DNA of 64,000 nt. Origin: Cristatella mucedo (Eukaryota; Bryozoa; Phylactolaemata; Cristatellidae). The position numbers and the translations under genes were made by a program. The stretch lies in NCBI GenBank assembly GCA_009760855.2, contig WPIO01000023.1:2641501-2705500 (forward strand), read 5' to 3'. Positions 59,201 through 63,455 of the stretch are shown piece after piece. The first letter of the stretch is position 1. Every line of letters begins with the position of its first letter. The notes under the pieces are model-generated. The model did no database searches. It saw nothing but the letters and a program-made list of their open reading frames with translations, and was not told where the DNA came from.

Positions 59201-61504
59201 AGCAAGCAAGCATGTGCCAGAGTCACACGAAGGCGAGTCACTGCAGCGGTTCAAGCAGGATGCTTGCACATTGCTGCAAAAAGTCTGCCCCTATGGACAA
59301 CACACACGATCTCGCATGATCGTCGATGATCCCCTTACTGCGAGAGCGACTGCAACGCATCGGCCTAGGAGCCGGCGCGATCCAACCAGCTTTCTGCTGT
59401 GCCAAACATTCGTACGGCACGGCATGTTCTGCAGCAGCACGTGGAGGCTACACACGACGCTGACCACACACACTGGGGCTGTGAAGCATGGGCACGTGCC
59501 CCTGGCAAGCACTTGCTTCGATCGGCGATGACAAGCACCGTGCGCACCTCATACGAGTCTTGCCCAAAAGTGAGATGTAAGCAGCTAGCCACCACGAGAA
59601 GCATACTCACCATCGATGCGATTGCTTGTGGTAGTTCAAAGAAGTCTGCCTGAACGACGAATTTCTCGGCTACGATACTGTAGGCTGCCTGAAAAGTATC
59701 GGGAAGTACGGCTAGAAAAAGTATTGGGTGCTGTTCTGGAACGTCTCCGCGGCATATTTTTTGCAAGGCCAAGGAAACAAAGCAGACATGCGCAAAGCAC
59801 CAGAGGTGCAGTGCCTTCGAGCAAACACGGCTTGGCTGGTACAAGACTCTGAAAGGCAGGGGGCGAGAAAGAGACTTCAGGTGCTGCCTCCCACTTTGCC
59901 ACCCACACCTCACGTGTAGGCAAGGCATACGGACTGCTTGCTAGTATGCTAGCTGCGATTCTTACGTAAAGTGTATCTCCTTTTTCGCCGGCATAGGCAA
60001 AAAATGGATCGGCTCCATGCGTTAGGAAGAGGAAACTGTTGAGGTCGTTGATGTTAGCGATGCCAGGCCTAAAAACAGACCGCAGCCACTCAATGATGAG
60101 AGCTGCAGCAACAAACTTACGAATGTAGCCGACATCTGTGTGTGCACGTAACAGCATTTGCATGCATCTGCTCAAAAACCTAAAACTAAAACTGTAAAGA
60201 CCAGCCGCAGGGCATTGTCATTGACAGCCATCAAGTAATTAATGGCCGGTCAGGGGCATAGGAGCCAGCCCCCCAATGTCTCGGGCCGCTCCCACTAAGG
60301 TAAGGGGAGTTTGCAATACACATTGCACTTCACTGCTAGACTACTCAAAAGAAAAAAGGTGTGCAACGGGGTGGTGAAATGCGATGGCACACCTGTGCAA
60401 CGATAGCTGCTAGGCAAAAGCATGACAAATATGCACCGTCTTGTTGAATGCACCTCCTTATTGAGACGCCGGGTAGCCAATATGCAAGAACATCCACTAT
60501 GGACAATCGGAAGTGGCAGGTGTCTCAAGAACCCTGCACATCTCTTTAACACGCTAGATGGCTATTGCACGTCCTTCAGCAGCAGTAGCAGCACGGTGAC
60601 GGTCGCAGTAAACCAAACCAAACAAACAGTGTGCAATCTGGAAGACTATGACAGAAAGGCTCGGCAGACACAAGGACAGCTTTTATTTTTCTCTCAATGC
60701 TTTTACTCTACAATTTCCCTTACTTGTTCCGGTCGAGTAAGATTGTGTGAGCACCCGATTGAGTGAGCATATGCATGCATGCATGCACACGAAAGAAACC
60801 ACGGGAGATCGACGGACGTAATGAATCCAACTATGCTTCTCCAAATGCATATTATGGAGAAACCATGGTCGATATGAGAGCAACCAACGTCTCACCTATT
60901 AGCTCTGATGGCAAACTTCTTCAGACCCTCAACGCTCCTGTCTCCAGAATATGTCAAGCTACGGTCACCTTTGATGCTACAACGCAAGTTAAAACCTGGC
61001 ATGTTTCGTACAGAGCGATGACATTTCATGTGAATAAACGCGATCCAAAGCAGGATGGACATCCTCTGTGGCCAGCGACAGCACTTCAGTGCCTACAATT
61101 TTACTGTCGGGTATCCTCTGACGTCGTATGCTGCTGAGACGGAGCTGTGCAAGGTTGCGTCTAGCTTGGCAACGTGGATGTCTGTCGCGGCGAGCTCTGC
61201 AGCAACTCTTTCAAAAATAGGCTGCAGCTTTTTGCAGTGTCCACACCACGGAGCATAGAACTACAAAATAATCATAAGCATGAGCAACGACAGGCAGAAA
61301 CAAGACAAGCTGGGTCCGGTATGACTGCCGTTTCCAAAGCTAGCTCACCTCTACTAGCCACGGGAAGTCTCCCTTGCGCTCGTTGAATCTAAAGAAATAA
61401 TGTCAAAGCATTACATCGCTATACCGGCCTGGGAGGTCGGTGAGAAGGTCAGTGAGAGCTACTAGCAAAGACCATAACGACGAACATCGCCATCCAATCT
61501 TGCA
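19118..61504 (-). CDS. TMX3: TMX3, thioredoxin-related transmembrane protein 3 (ER disulfide isomerase)
   Basis: Eleven exons joined by phase, listed high to low: 61504-61425, 61388-61349, 61260-61097, 60976-60896, 60068-59966, 59688-59611, 54523-54466, 54377-54203, 37072-37019, 34653-34440, 19283-19118. Every internal junction is GT-AG with compatible phase. The product has a hydrophobic N-terminal signal, a thioredoxin domain with the WCGHC active site, KFIKGDRS..YSGDRS, two redox-inactive thioredoxin-like domains (SIIVFKDR, LPFLLVFD), a 24-residue transmembrane helix and an acidic cytoplasmic tail. TMX3 is a type I ER membrane oxidoreductase acting in disulfide formation. The true start codon, a possible linker before the membrane span, and the C-terminal ER-retention end are not fixed. 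Introns range from 36 nt to about 17 kb, and the largest contains a complete gene on the other strand. Confidence 0.88.
20248..20384 (-). mobile_element. tRNA-derived SINE, family A
   Basis: Minus strand: TTTGGCCCAGTGGTTAAGAT (box A), GGTCGCGGGCTCGAGT (box B) and a tail ending GGGCGCAATACAAATGAATTAT. This is one of the clearest copies. Confidence 0.85.
21880..23150 (-). mobile_element. LINE fragment covering the RT core, degenerate
   Basis: Minus-strand pieces in several frames read NTYCPLDPIP (RT entry region), ALPQADVIAKLNIGFHLYGNDTQLY (the YADD box, here YGND) and later LTLKLEDL. Order and spacing match the RT of the common LINE. No frame is open throughout. Confidence 0.65.
23740..24150 (+). 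mobile_element. diverged LINE 3' fragment
   Basis: 3' UTR motifs (CCCTGTGCATACTGG, ACATGATACCTTGCATG) and a remnant tail hairpin AAGCACCAGGACAGAGATCAGC at about 24,100. Confidence 0.5.
24155..24410 (+). repeat. pyrimidine-rich CT/CTGT tract
   Basis: About 250 bp of irregular TCTCTGTCTCTC repeats. The Ser/Leu-rich open frames over it are artefacts. Confidence 0.85.
24540..25890. other. TMX3 intron 10, no recognised feature
   Basis: No coding motif or known element is visible. At 25,219-25,275 there is a small imperfect tandem of GGAGAGGTAAGT(T/A)CA(G/C)TGGACA. Confidence 0.4.
25900..26700 (+). pseudogene. hAT transposase remnant, ZBED5-like
   Basis: Plus-strand pieces in shifting frames: DEAHAMLGNRFDVAAFVKKE (compare DG.PAMLG.R.G...LVKK), then WLSRGQVLRRLVALGTEVEL (the conserved RWLSRG.VL.R...L..E), and later YPHLVKQAIPFATTHLC (the hAT dimerisation segment P.L...A...P..TTYLCE). 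These are three landmarks of ZBED5-like domesticated or free hAT transposases in the correct order. Stops and frameshifts separate them, and the DNA-binding BED finger is not seen. A 178-codon open frame on the opposite strand is a shadow. Confidence 0.7.
26700..28220. other. TMX3 intron 10, unassigned
   Basis: Short open frames on both strands show no motif I recognise. A homopolymer C run lies at 27,847-27,856. Confidence 0.35.
28221..28378 (+). mobile_element. tRNA-derived SINE, family B (best copy)
   Basis: TGGCACACTAGGTAAGGCGG (box A), GAGGTCGTGGGTTCGATTCC (box B), a body with GTGGTGATAGCCGTAAAGGC, and the tail TCGCTATACAAAAAGAGGCTG..AATCAGC. The tail differs from family A and from the LINE, so a different partner element is implied. 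Confidence 0.85.
29450..29690 (+). mobile_element. LINE 3' UTR and tail
   Basis: GTGCTGACACTGTGCACACTGCC, CATGTCACCCCTAACCATGTT, the hairpin CTGCCTAGAAAGAGATTAAG, and (ATT)n at about 29,681. No coding part remains. Confidence 0.85.
29700..31630. other. TMX3 intron 10, no assigned gene
   Basis: Contains several overlapping open frames near 30,620-31,000 that run on both strands with no recognisable domain. They look like chance frames in a locally GC-rich stretch. Confidence 0.35.
31636..31790 (-). mobile_element. diverged tRNA-derived SINE
   Basis: The minus strand contains the box-B-like GGTCGAGGGTTTGAGTCC (31,742-31,760) and the CTGCTGTAG-ATTG body seen in family B relatives. The left part is eroded. 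Confidence 0.5.
32296..32434 (+). mobile_element. tRNA-derived SINE, family A
   Basis: TGGTTTGGTGCTGTTAAAGTG (box A), GAGGTCGTGGGCTCGAGCCC (box B), then the hairpin GCGCCTGAATAGAGATTAAG..GGGGCGCTATATAAATG, the same 3' structure as the LINE. Confidence 0.88.
32780..33335 (+). mobile_element. LINE 3' half, degenerate
   Basis: SLAACIADI, the DDKTN equivalent and LQLVQNSAA equivalents in broken frames, with the tail hairpin GTGCCTAGAAAGAGATTGAG at 33,275 and an (ATT)n. Confidence 0.75.
33340..33830 (+). mobile_element. LINE 3' fragment
   Basis: Starts in the RT C-terminal region (FKALSLT equivalent) and runs to a degraded tail at about 33,755-33,800. It follows the previous copy head to tail. 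Confidence 0.65.
34440..34653 (-). CDS. TMX3: TMX3 exon 10
   Basis: 214 nt, acceptor TTTGTGTTTTAG, donor ATACAG|GTGAGG, phase 2 to 0. It encodes TKYQFVSMEDPEIV, LPFLLVFDPVDNTYFL and FLQDIIEGKIQ, the final thioredoxin-like domain (compare TVPTVVVLN..QYFL and FINNILDGTVE). Confidence 0.92.
35580..35760 (+). mobile_element. possible tRNA-derived SINE, strongly diverged
   Basis: Box-A-like TAGCACAATGGTTACAGCATTGG and box-B-like GGAGTTCAATC are about 55 bp apart. No tail can be recognised. Confidence 0.4.
36607..36672. repeat. (TG)n microsatellite, 33 units
   Basis: Perfect TG dinucleotide run within a LINE 3' UTR remnant. The Cys/Val open frames are artefacts. Confidence 0.97.
36673..36850 (+). 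mobile_element. LINE 3' UTR remnant with (GA)n
   Basis: GGTTATCACTAACCACTTG, a degraded hairpin start (ATATGCCTAGAG) and a (GA)n expansion at 36,768-36,799 inside the former stem. Confidence 0.55.
37019..37072 (-). CDS. TMX3: TMX3 exon 9
   Basis: 54 nt, acceptor GCTTTTACAG, donor TCCAG|GTATTT, phase 2 to 2. It encodes AVDMFSRVARDWKASTS, the helix corresponding to LKSIIQEVARDYRDLF. It sits alone about 17 kb from exon 8 and is found only by phase and the VARDW motif. Confidence 0.82.
38840..39185 (-). mobile_element. LINE 3' fragment
   Basis: (ATT)n at about 38,836, a tail hairpin and antisense 3' UTR, ending near the ACACGGTTTCCACAGGATTTGAGG region. Confidence 0.7.
39195..40260 (-). mobile_element. 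LINE 3' half including the RT YADD region
   Basis: Minus strand from right to left: PILFTIYTLS, a (CT)n-encoded Leu/Ser run, LGDVIATNNPGIHVFASDAQLY (YADD box mutated to FASD), YFKLNDDKTNLLVLSK, ARNLGVLFQRDLSLDD, then the 3' UTR and the tail at 39,205-39,265. This is the longest RT stretch of the family in the window, but it has no intact catalytic box. Confidence 0.85.
40135..40192. repeat. (GA)n microsatellite inside the LINE RT
   Basis: About 29 GA units lying in frame between the RT motifs TIYTL and LGDVI, so the microsatellite grew from a CTCTC-rich codon stretch of the element. Confidence 0.9.
41391..41700 (+). CDS. FREP-like exon 1: signal peptide and Thr/Ser linker
   Basis: ATG, a basic stretch, then the hydrophobic core LQLSSLLGVLFLLSSAELATA, with likely cleavage after ATA at about residue 40. 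The rest is rich in Ala, Thr and Ser with NDTS and NGSS glycosylation sites, suggesting a mucin-like spacer. The donor CCGG|GTAGGT is in phase 1. The surrounding 40.8-41.8 kb is GC-rich, unlike its flanks, which fits a promoter and first exon. Confidence 0.8.
41391..53959 (+). CDS. secreted Ig / coiled-coil / fibrinogen-domain protein (FREP-like), complete, nested in TMX3
   Basis: Eight exons: 41391-41700, 43548-43666, 45554-45794, 47800-48506, 48945-49269, 50785-50976, 51321-51503, 53655-53959. They total 2,382 nt, giving 793 residues plus TGA. Intron phases are 1, 0, 1, 0, 1, 1, 1, and every junction is GT-AG. Order: signal peptide (about 1-40), Thr/Ser/Ala-rich linker (to about 103), one Ig domain (about 104-224), Pro/Ala-rich region (225-459), coiled coil (460-540) and fibrinogen C-terminal domain (about 568-783). 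Ig plus fibrinogen is the plan of molluscan FREPs, soluble lectins that bind pathogen surfaces and multimerise through a coiled coil. This protein should likewise be a secreted oligomeric lectin, though that role is inferred. The Ig module is bounded by phase-1 introns with an internal phase-0 intron. The whole gene lies inside one TMX3 intron on the opposite strand. Confidence 0.9.
41846..42285 (+). mobile_element. LINE 3' fragment in FREP-like intron 1
   Basis: ATCGTACCGCCTGCTTTTCGG through the RT end (FKRKLKTHLF), 3' UTR, the hairpin AGTTCCTAGAAAGAGATTGAG, and (ATT)n at 42,266. It starts only 146 bp after the first exon. Confidence 0.85.
43080..43547 (+). other. long open frame abutting FREP-like exon 2
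   Basis: About 155 codons stay open right up to the exon 2 acceptor, with DYINTMSEQADRELAQERL near the end. The frame differs from that of exon 2 and no splice-phased donor or domain is evident. It may be chance or an unprocessed alternative exon. Confidence 0.25.
43548..43666 (+). CDS. FREP-like exon 2: Ig domain, first half
   Basis: Acceptor CTTTCTTTTGCAG, donor CCCAG|GTAAGC, phase 1 to 0. It encodes IAVRLTPRGDINVTEGDS and EFHCRIYN, strands A to B with the first Ig cysteine and an NVTE glycosylation site. Confidence 0.88.
44108..44251 (-). mobile_element. tRNA-derived SINE, family A
   Basis: Minus strand: TTTGGCCCAGTGGTTAAGG, GGTCGTGCGCTCGAGCCCC, then GCGCCCGAATAGAGATCAAG..GGGGGCTATACAAATAAA. 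It lies in FREP-like intron 2. Confidence 0.9.
45554..45794 (+). CDS. FREP-like exon 3: Ig domain, second half
   Basis: Acceptor TTATTGATTTCAG, donor GCAA|GTATGA, phase 0 to 1. It begins VRWFYTKK (strand C tryptophan) and contains TYILTVKHFSLTDSGDYTC, the strand E-F signature with the D.G.Y.C motif, then VHVNVLA (strand G). All hallmark Ig residues are intact. Confidence 0.93.
46011..46071 (-). mobile_element. tRNA-like head, probable third SINE type
   Basis: The minus strand begins GTCACGATAACTCAATTGATAGAGC (box A) and has GGGGTTGCAGGATTGC (box B) with an anticodon-like loop between. Acceptor-stem pairing is poor, so it is more likely a SINE head or tRNA pseudogene than a working tRNA. Confidence 0.4.
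46072..47799. other. FREP-like intron 3, no further feature
   Basis: No exon with matching phase and no recognised element. A G homopolymer lies at 47,218-47,227. Confidence 0.4.
47800..48506 (+). CDS. FREP-like exon 4: Pro/Ala-rich region
   Basis: 707 nt, acceptor GGTTTGTTTCAG, donor CAGATG|GTGAGC, phase 1 to 0. The first 130 codons are Pro, Thr, Ser and Ala-rich with basic patches (LTKRKAK). The rest is less biased, with CDYHIIVHEVDESSC and a C-terminal helix SERVDKLEDRLIAEMVKQQ that begins the coiled coil. The frame stays open past the donor to 48,710, so a longer isoform cannot be excluded. I find no homologue for the 130-residue middle part. Confidence 0.78.
48945..49269 (+). CDS. FREP-like exon 5: coiled coil
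   Basis: 325 nt, acceptor CGCTCACGCAG, donor AAAG|GTGCGT, phase 0 to 1. It encodes repeated heptads (ALREAERLVAEQ, RLDEALRRAEATMERQ, LRSVDEKLAGLMLDV), then an Ala/Ser-rich hinge. NHTM and NVTR are potential glycosylation sites. In FREPs and ficolins such a segment drives oligomer formation. Confidence 0.85.
49398..49443. repeat. perfect 19-bp inverted repeat with 8-base loop
   Basis: Arms GACAACCCGTCAGCCTAGC (49,398-49,416) and GCTAGGCTGACGGGTTGTC (49,425-49,443) pair without mismatch around ATGGCTAC. It sits in FREP-like intron 5, 129 bp after the donor, and is the strongest hairpin in the gene. Confidence 0.95.
50153..50233. repeat. (TC)n microsatellite
   Basis: CT/TC dinucleotides with a few interruptions, in FREP-like intron 5. 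Confidence 0.95.
50448..50495 (+). repeat. 16-bp tandem repeat, three copies
   Basis: TTCAAAACACGTATAG repeated exactly three times in FREP-like intron 5, about 290 bp before the first fibrinogen exon. Confidence 0.95.
50505..50660 (+). mobile_element. tRNA-derived SINE, diverged
   Basis: Box-A-like TCTTAGCGCAGCAGTAACTTG, box-B-like TAGTTCGTGGGCTCGAGT, then AGTAAAGTCTCTTATACCACTGCAG. The overall plan is that of family B. Confidence 0.55.
50785..50976 (+). CDS. FREP-like exon 6: fibrinogen domain, N-terminal part
   Basis: Acceptor CTGCCTTCCTCCAG, donor TTCG|GTGAGT, phase 1 to 1. It encodes DCDEVYRSG, VWCDMDTWPGGWLVLQRR and NWNGYRHGF, the standard start of a fibrinogen C-terminal domain with its first disulfide cysteines. 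Confidence 0.95.
51321..51503 (+). CDS. FREP-like exon 7: fibrinogen domain, middle
   Basis: Phase 1 to 1, donor CAGTG|GTGAGC. It encodes NVSSDFWLGNDNIFLLS, YMLRVDMWDF and YKLSIGNHSG, matching GEFWLGND.IH.LT and Y.L....YSG of the family. The acceptor GTTGCGTTGAAG has a weak pyrimidine tract but is the only one that restores GFGN-.FWLGND. Confidence 0.92.
52212..52362 (-). mobile_element. tRNA-derived SINE, family A
   Basis: Minus strand: TTTGGCTCAGGAGTAAGG, GATCGTGAGCTCGAGCCC, GCGCCTCGGTAGAGATTAAT and a tail with GTGCTATGCAAAT. It lies in the long FREP-like intron 7. Confidence 0.8.
52970..53260 (-). mobile_element. LINE 3' fragment
   Basis: Tail AGCATCCTAAGGAACTAAATATCTTTC on the minus strand, with 3' UTR pieces (GTAGCATGCCCAAGCACAC) in FREP-like intron 7. 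Confidence 0.65.
53655..53959 (+). CDS. FREP-like exon 8: fibrinogen domain, C-terminal part and stop
   Basis: Acceptor ATTTCACCGCCAG, TGA at 53,957. It encodes FSTPDRDND (Ca2+ loop with D.D.ND), YHCALDW, GWWFTNCWHVLLNG, GICWIDWK and ATEMKIRP. All structural cysteines are present. One extra cysteine (GICW instead of the usual GI.W) is unpaired in the standard fold. About 17 residues follow the domain. The nearest polyA-like signal is CATAAA at 54,153. Confidence 0.93.
54203..54377 (-). CDS. TMX3: TMX3 exon 8
   Basis: 175 nt, acceptor GTGCACTACAG, donor AGCAG|GTAGTC, phase 1 to 2. It encodes ALERWVNQERFSLVQPV (TMX3 LSSWINRERF) and KQLVILVTND (KLVALAVIDE). This is the last exon before the intron that holds the nested fibrinogen-domain gene. 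Confidence 0.9.
54466..54523 (-). CDS. TMX3: TMX3 exon 7
   Basis: 58 nt encoding HVPSIIVFKDRQQYIF (compare PAVLVFKD in TMX3). Acceptor TTTTGGAG, donor AACG|GTACTG, phase 0 to 1. The acceptor is weaker than the others, but the homology on both sides leaves no alternative. Confidence 0.85.
57180..57700 (-). mobile_element. degenerate LINE RT fragment
   Basis: Antisense pieces of the LINE RT (CTCAAACTAGCAAGGTCGCATTG, the LKLN..KTNL equivalent, and the GVP.GS equivalent near 57,660) in broken order-preserving form. Confidence 0.55.
57947..58070 (+). mobile_element. tRNA-derived SINE, family A
   Basis: ATTGGCCCAGGGGCAAGGTAC (box A), GGTTGGGGCTCGAAC (box B), then AGCACCTGAGGTTGAGACTAAG and CACTATACAAATG. 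Confidence 0.75.
58088..58122 (-). mobile_element. tail-only fragment, family A/LINE type
   Basis: ATTCATTTGTATAGCGCCATAAGAGAA is the reverse complement of the shared 3' tail, facing the SINE just to its left. Confidence 0.6.
59611..59688 (-). CDS. TMX3: TMX3 exon 6
   Basis: 78 nt, acceptor CGATACTTTTCAG, donor ATG|GTGAGT, phase 0 to 0. It encodes AAYSIVAEKFVVQADFFELP, corresponding to the AASELIVYTYFF region. A long open frame over it on the same strand is mostly intron read-through. Confidence 0.85.
59966..60068 (-). CDS. TMX3: TMX3 exon 5
   Basis: 103 nt, acceptor GTCTGTTTTTAG, donor CTTTAC|GTAAGA, phase 2 to 0. It encodes PGIANINDLNSFL and ADPFFAYAGEKG, which aligns with the first inactive thioredoxin-like domain of TMX3 (VFFVYVGGES). 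Confidence 0.82.
60896..60976 (-). CDS. TMX3: TMX3 exon 4
   Basis: 81 nt, acceptor TTGCGTTGTAG, donor AATAG|GTGAGA, phase 2 to 2. It encodes IKGDRSLTYSGDRSVEGLKK, the last strand and helix of the thioredoxin fold (KGD..YRG.RT in other TMX3 proteins). Confidence 0.85.
61097..61260 (-). CDS. TMX3: TMX3 exon 3: catalytic thioredoxin domain
   Basis: 164 nt, acceptor TTATTTTGTAG, donor AAATT|GTAGGC, phase 0 to 2. It encodes FYAPWCGHCKKLQPIF and ends with DVRGYPTVK, the cis-proline loop of PDI-family a domains. The CGHC pair is intact, so the enzyme should be redox active. Confidence 0.93.
61349..61388 (-). CDS. TMX3: TMX3 exon 2
   Basis: A 40-nt exon: acceptor TTATTTCTTTAG, then FNERKGDFPWLVE, then donor GAG|GTGAGC, phase 2 to 0. 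The WLVE end joins directly to FYAPWCGHC of the next exon, as in TMX3/PDI thioredoxin folds. The intron before it is only 36 nt. Confidence 0.85.
61425..61504 (-). CDS. TMX3: TMX3 exon 1: signal peptide
   Basis: Open frame CSSLWSLLVALTDLL..LPG, a signal-peptide core, ending CCG|GTATAG in phase 2. Directly upstream in frame are two TAG codons overlapping TTTTCTTTAGTAG, which reads as a splice acceptor. No in-frame ATG lies within the exon, so the initiator is on an upstream exon or a trans-spliced leader. A candidate cis exon is ATGCACTGCACT|GTAAAT at about 61,554-61,565. Confidence 0.6.
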
Positions 61505-61653
61505 CTACTAAAGAAAATTTCGTAAGCCGACGTGAGGCGACGCATCCAATTTACAGTGCAGTGCATTAAACCGTATAACGCGCTTGTTCTGTCGGCCCTT
61601 TCACCGATCTGTACTCGATCTTGACTGAGTGAGTACAAGAGCCCGGCAATTGA
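61505..61653. promoter_or_regulatory. possible bidirectional promoter between TMX3 and an unknown gene
   Basis: About 150 bp separate the TMX3 first exon (minus) from the ATG of a plus-strand gene at 61,654. No TATA box was seen on either strand. If TMX3 has an upstream 5' exon, the space is smaller still. Confidence 0.4.
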
Positions 61654-61894
61654 ATGTCTGCTGAAATTCTTGGCAGATACGAGCGTGAGCACGCCATCGA
61701 AAGATTGGGTATGTTATTTTTGAAACCCGACGGGCGCATACAAACCGCAGGGGCTCGGTCGGTACTGAAGTTGACGCGCTACTTGCAATACGCGACGGCA
61801 ATCACGTACCTTCCGTCGAGGGATATGACCGATCCCTGGAATGCGAGCGCGACGCCCACACCTGGATTTAGTAACGATGAAAAGCAGACGTACG
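61654..61894 (+). CDS. unidentified small gene, first two exons
   Basis: ATG at 61,654, exon 1 to 61,708 (AGATTGG|GTATGT), a 42-nt intron, exon 2 61,751-61,894 (acceptor CAAACCGCAG, donor GTACG|GTAAGT), phases 1 and 1. It encodes about 67 residues starting MSAEILGRYEREHAIERLG, then VLKLTRYLQYATAITYLPS and an acidic/polar stretch. I do not recognise it. Joining to the acceptor at 62,059 (ATTACGGTGCAG) would add SKNDHF and a stop, giving a protein of about 73 residues, but that last step is tentative. The small intron keeps the frame open, so retention would add 14 residues. Confidence 0.5.
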
Positions 61895-62737
61895 GTAAGT
61901 ATCGCGCTGCATGGGCGCTCAATAGGCAAAAGGATGCTTACGAGCGGGTTGCACGGATTGGTACAGTCGAGGTAGTAGCGCGATGCATGCACACTGAGGA
62001 TTGAATCTGCAGAGCATGGCTTCTCTTAGCGCCGTCTCCCTACCTATTATTACGGTGCAGGTTCGAAGAACGATCATTTTTAACCTTAGTCGGCTGGCCC
62101 CTCCAGCTCGGAGAAAGGCAACAATGCAGTCCGCTAGTAGCGGCTTAGCCACGCCCTATCCTTCTTGGACTCGCAGAGCCTTTTCAGCCGTTGAGTAAAC
62201 TTTTACTTAGCTGCGTAACCTAAATTAATTTTATCAATTAAATATGTTAGTATATAAAGTAGTTTCTAGATAAAATCTACTCTAAGCCCTAATGCGTCGT
62301 AAAATAGCCTCTTCAACCGCGTTCTGACAGGAAGCTCAGCCCATCGGGCCGTCTCGTGCCTATCGTGCTTAGAAGGCCGTTGTTATTTGCCGAGCCCGTA
62401 GAATTTTTCGGGCGTGCAAAAGCAATTCCACACAGTTTTTCATTTGATATCCAGCGTGGTGCGAGTTCGTGCTGAAGCCACAAAGTTCCTTCGAGGCGTC
62501 GGAGATGGCTGGCGCCGCCCGGATCGAGCGTCGCGGAGCCTATCGACAACCGCGACTGAACTCCGAATTTGGACTATCGCTGGTGAAATAGTCTACTCTT
62601 AAAGAGATTCCTTTTAGGTCTTCGCGAAAATTTAAATGAGATACATGGGGTGGAGCTTCGAGGATGACGCCGCGGAAGTTTCCTCGACGGCTTTTTCCTA
62701 GTGCCAACGTAGACACGCAATGCATTCTTAAAGTAAA

Positions 62738-62882
62738 GGCTTGCTGATTTAATAGCCTCATTTTTGTAGCGTCAGAAGAGCCTTAACAGCTATTCTCACC
62801 ACCTGTATTGGGAAATAAAAGGATCGCCCACACCTGGGCTCGATCCCGCGACCTGAGTTCTCAAGAGCGAGTACCTTACCCC
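62738..62882 (-). mobile_element. tRNA-derived SINE, family B
   Basis: Minus strand: GGTAAGGTACTCGCTCTTGAG (box A), CAGGTCGCGGGATCGAGCCC (box B), ending GAGGCTATTAAATCAGC. It faces another family B copy immediately to its right. Confidence 0.8.
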
Positions 62883-62904
62883 AAGTAAGGTACTCGCTCT
62901 TGAG
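62860..62904. repeat. perfect 20-bp inverted repeat between SINE heads
   Basis: Arms at 62,860-62,879 and 62,885-62,904 pair without mismatch around a CCCAA loop. Each arm is a box-A-type sequence (GTAAGGTACTCGCTCTTGAG), so two SINE heads meet here. Confidence 0.95.
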
Positions 62905-62929
62905 GCTAAGGCTAAGACCTACGTCCGGG

Positions 62930-63075
62930 GGGGGGGGGCAGGGTGCTCGCTATTCGCGACCCTGGTTGTGGGCTCCAGTCCTGCAGTGAACGATCCTTTA
63001 TCGCTCACTGCCAGCGGACTTAACAGCCGGTAAGGCCCTTCTGCCGCAATACTAACGAGGCTGTTAAATCAGCCA
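62930..63075 (+). mobile_element. tRNA-derived SINE, family B
   Basis: Box-B-like GGTTGTGGGCTCCAGTCCTGC, a body with CTTAACAGCCGGTAAGGCC, and the tail GAGGCTGTTAAATCAGCC. The box A end is next to a G homopolymer (62,929-62,938). Confidence 0.8.
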
Positions 63076-63304
63076 ACATTGGATTTATTTAACGCATGGT
63101 GAAGGAACAGACAGGCGTTGCATTCGCCTCCTATGAATAATATCCGGAATTAATCTTCTCACTTACTTGCTTTACTAAGCATTATATAATGTAATTTAAC
63201 AGTCGAATTTTAGTTTCGGTTAATTTTCAAGAGATAAACATGATAGAATGGGAACAGAAGTTTGAAAGATTTGCACACAAAAAGAAAAAATAACTTCGCA
63301 ATCC

Positions 63305-63455
63305 ATGGTTCAGGTCTCGCCTTTAATGACTGAGGTAAAGGTGAATGCATTTGATGGTTGAGGTCGTGGGGTTGAGTCCTGCGGCACATGTGAAGTGCCT
63401 GAATAGAGATTAATAAATTACTTTCTCTTAGGGCGCTGTACAAATGAATTATATT
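63305..63455 (+). mobile_element. tRNA-derived SINE, family A
   Basis: TGGTTCAGGTCTCGCC (box A), GAGGTCGTGGGGTTGAGTCC (box B), GTGCCTGAATAGAGATTAAT and GGGCGCTGTACAAATGAATTAT. It resembles the copy at 32.3 kb, with a short internal duplication of TAATAAATTACT. Confidence 0.85.

Larger units (their letters stand above)
54530..59610. other. TMX3 intron 6, mostly unassigned
   Basis: Between TMX3 exons 6 and 7. Only the repeats listed separately were recognised, plus a short (AT)n at 54,805-54,824. Open frames on both strands around 59.0-59.5 kb carry no domain. Confidence 0.4.

Noticed and set aside
59365-60175. 187- and 179-codon continuous minus-strand frames
   Set aside because: They overlap TMX3 exons 6 and 5 but most of each is intron read-through. 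Only the segments bounded by splice sites match TMX3.
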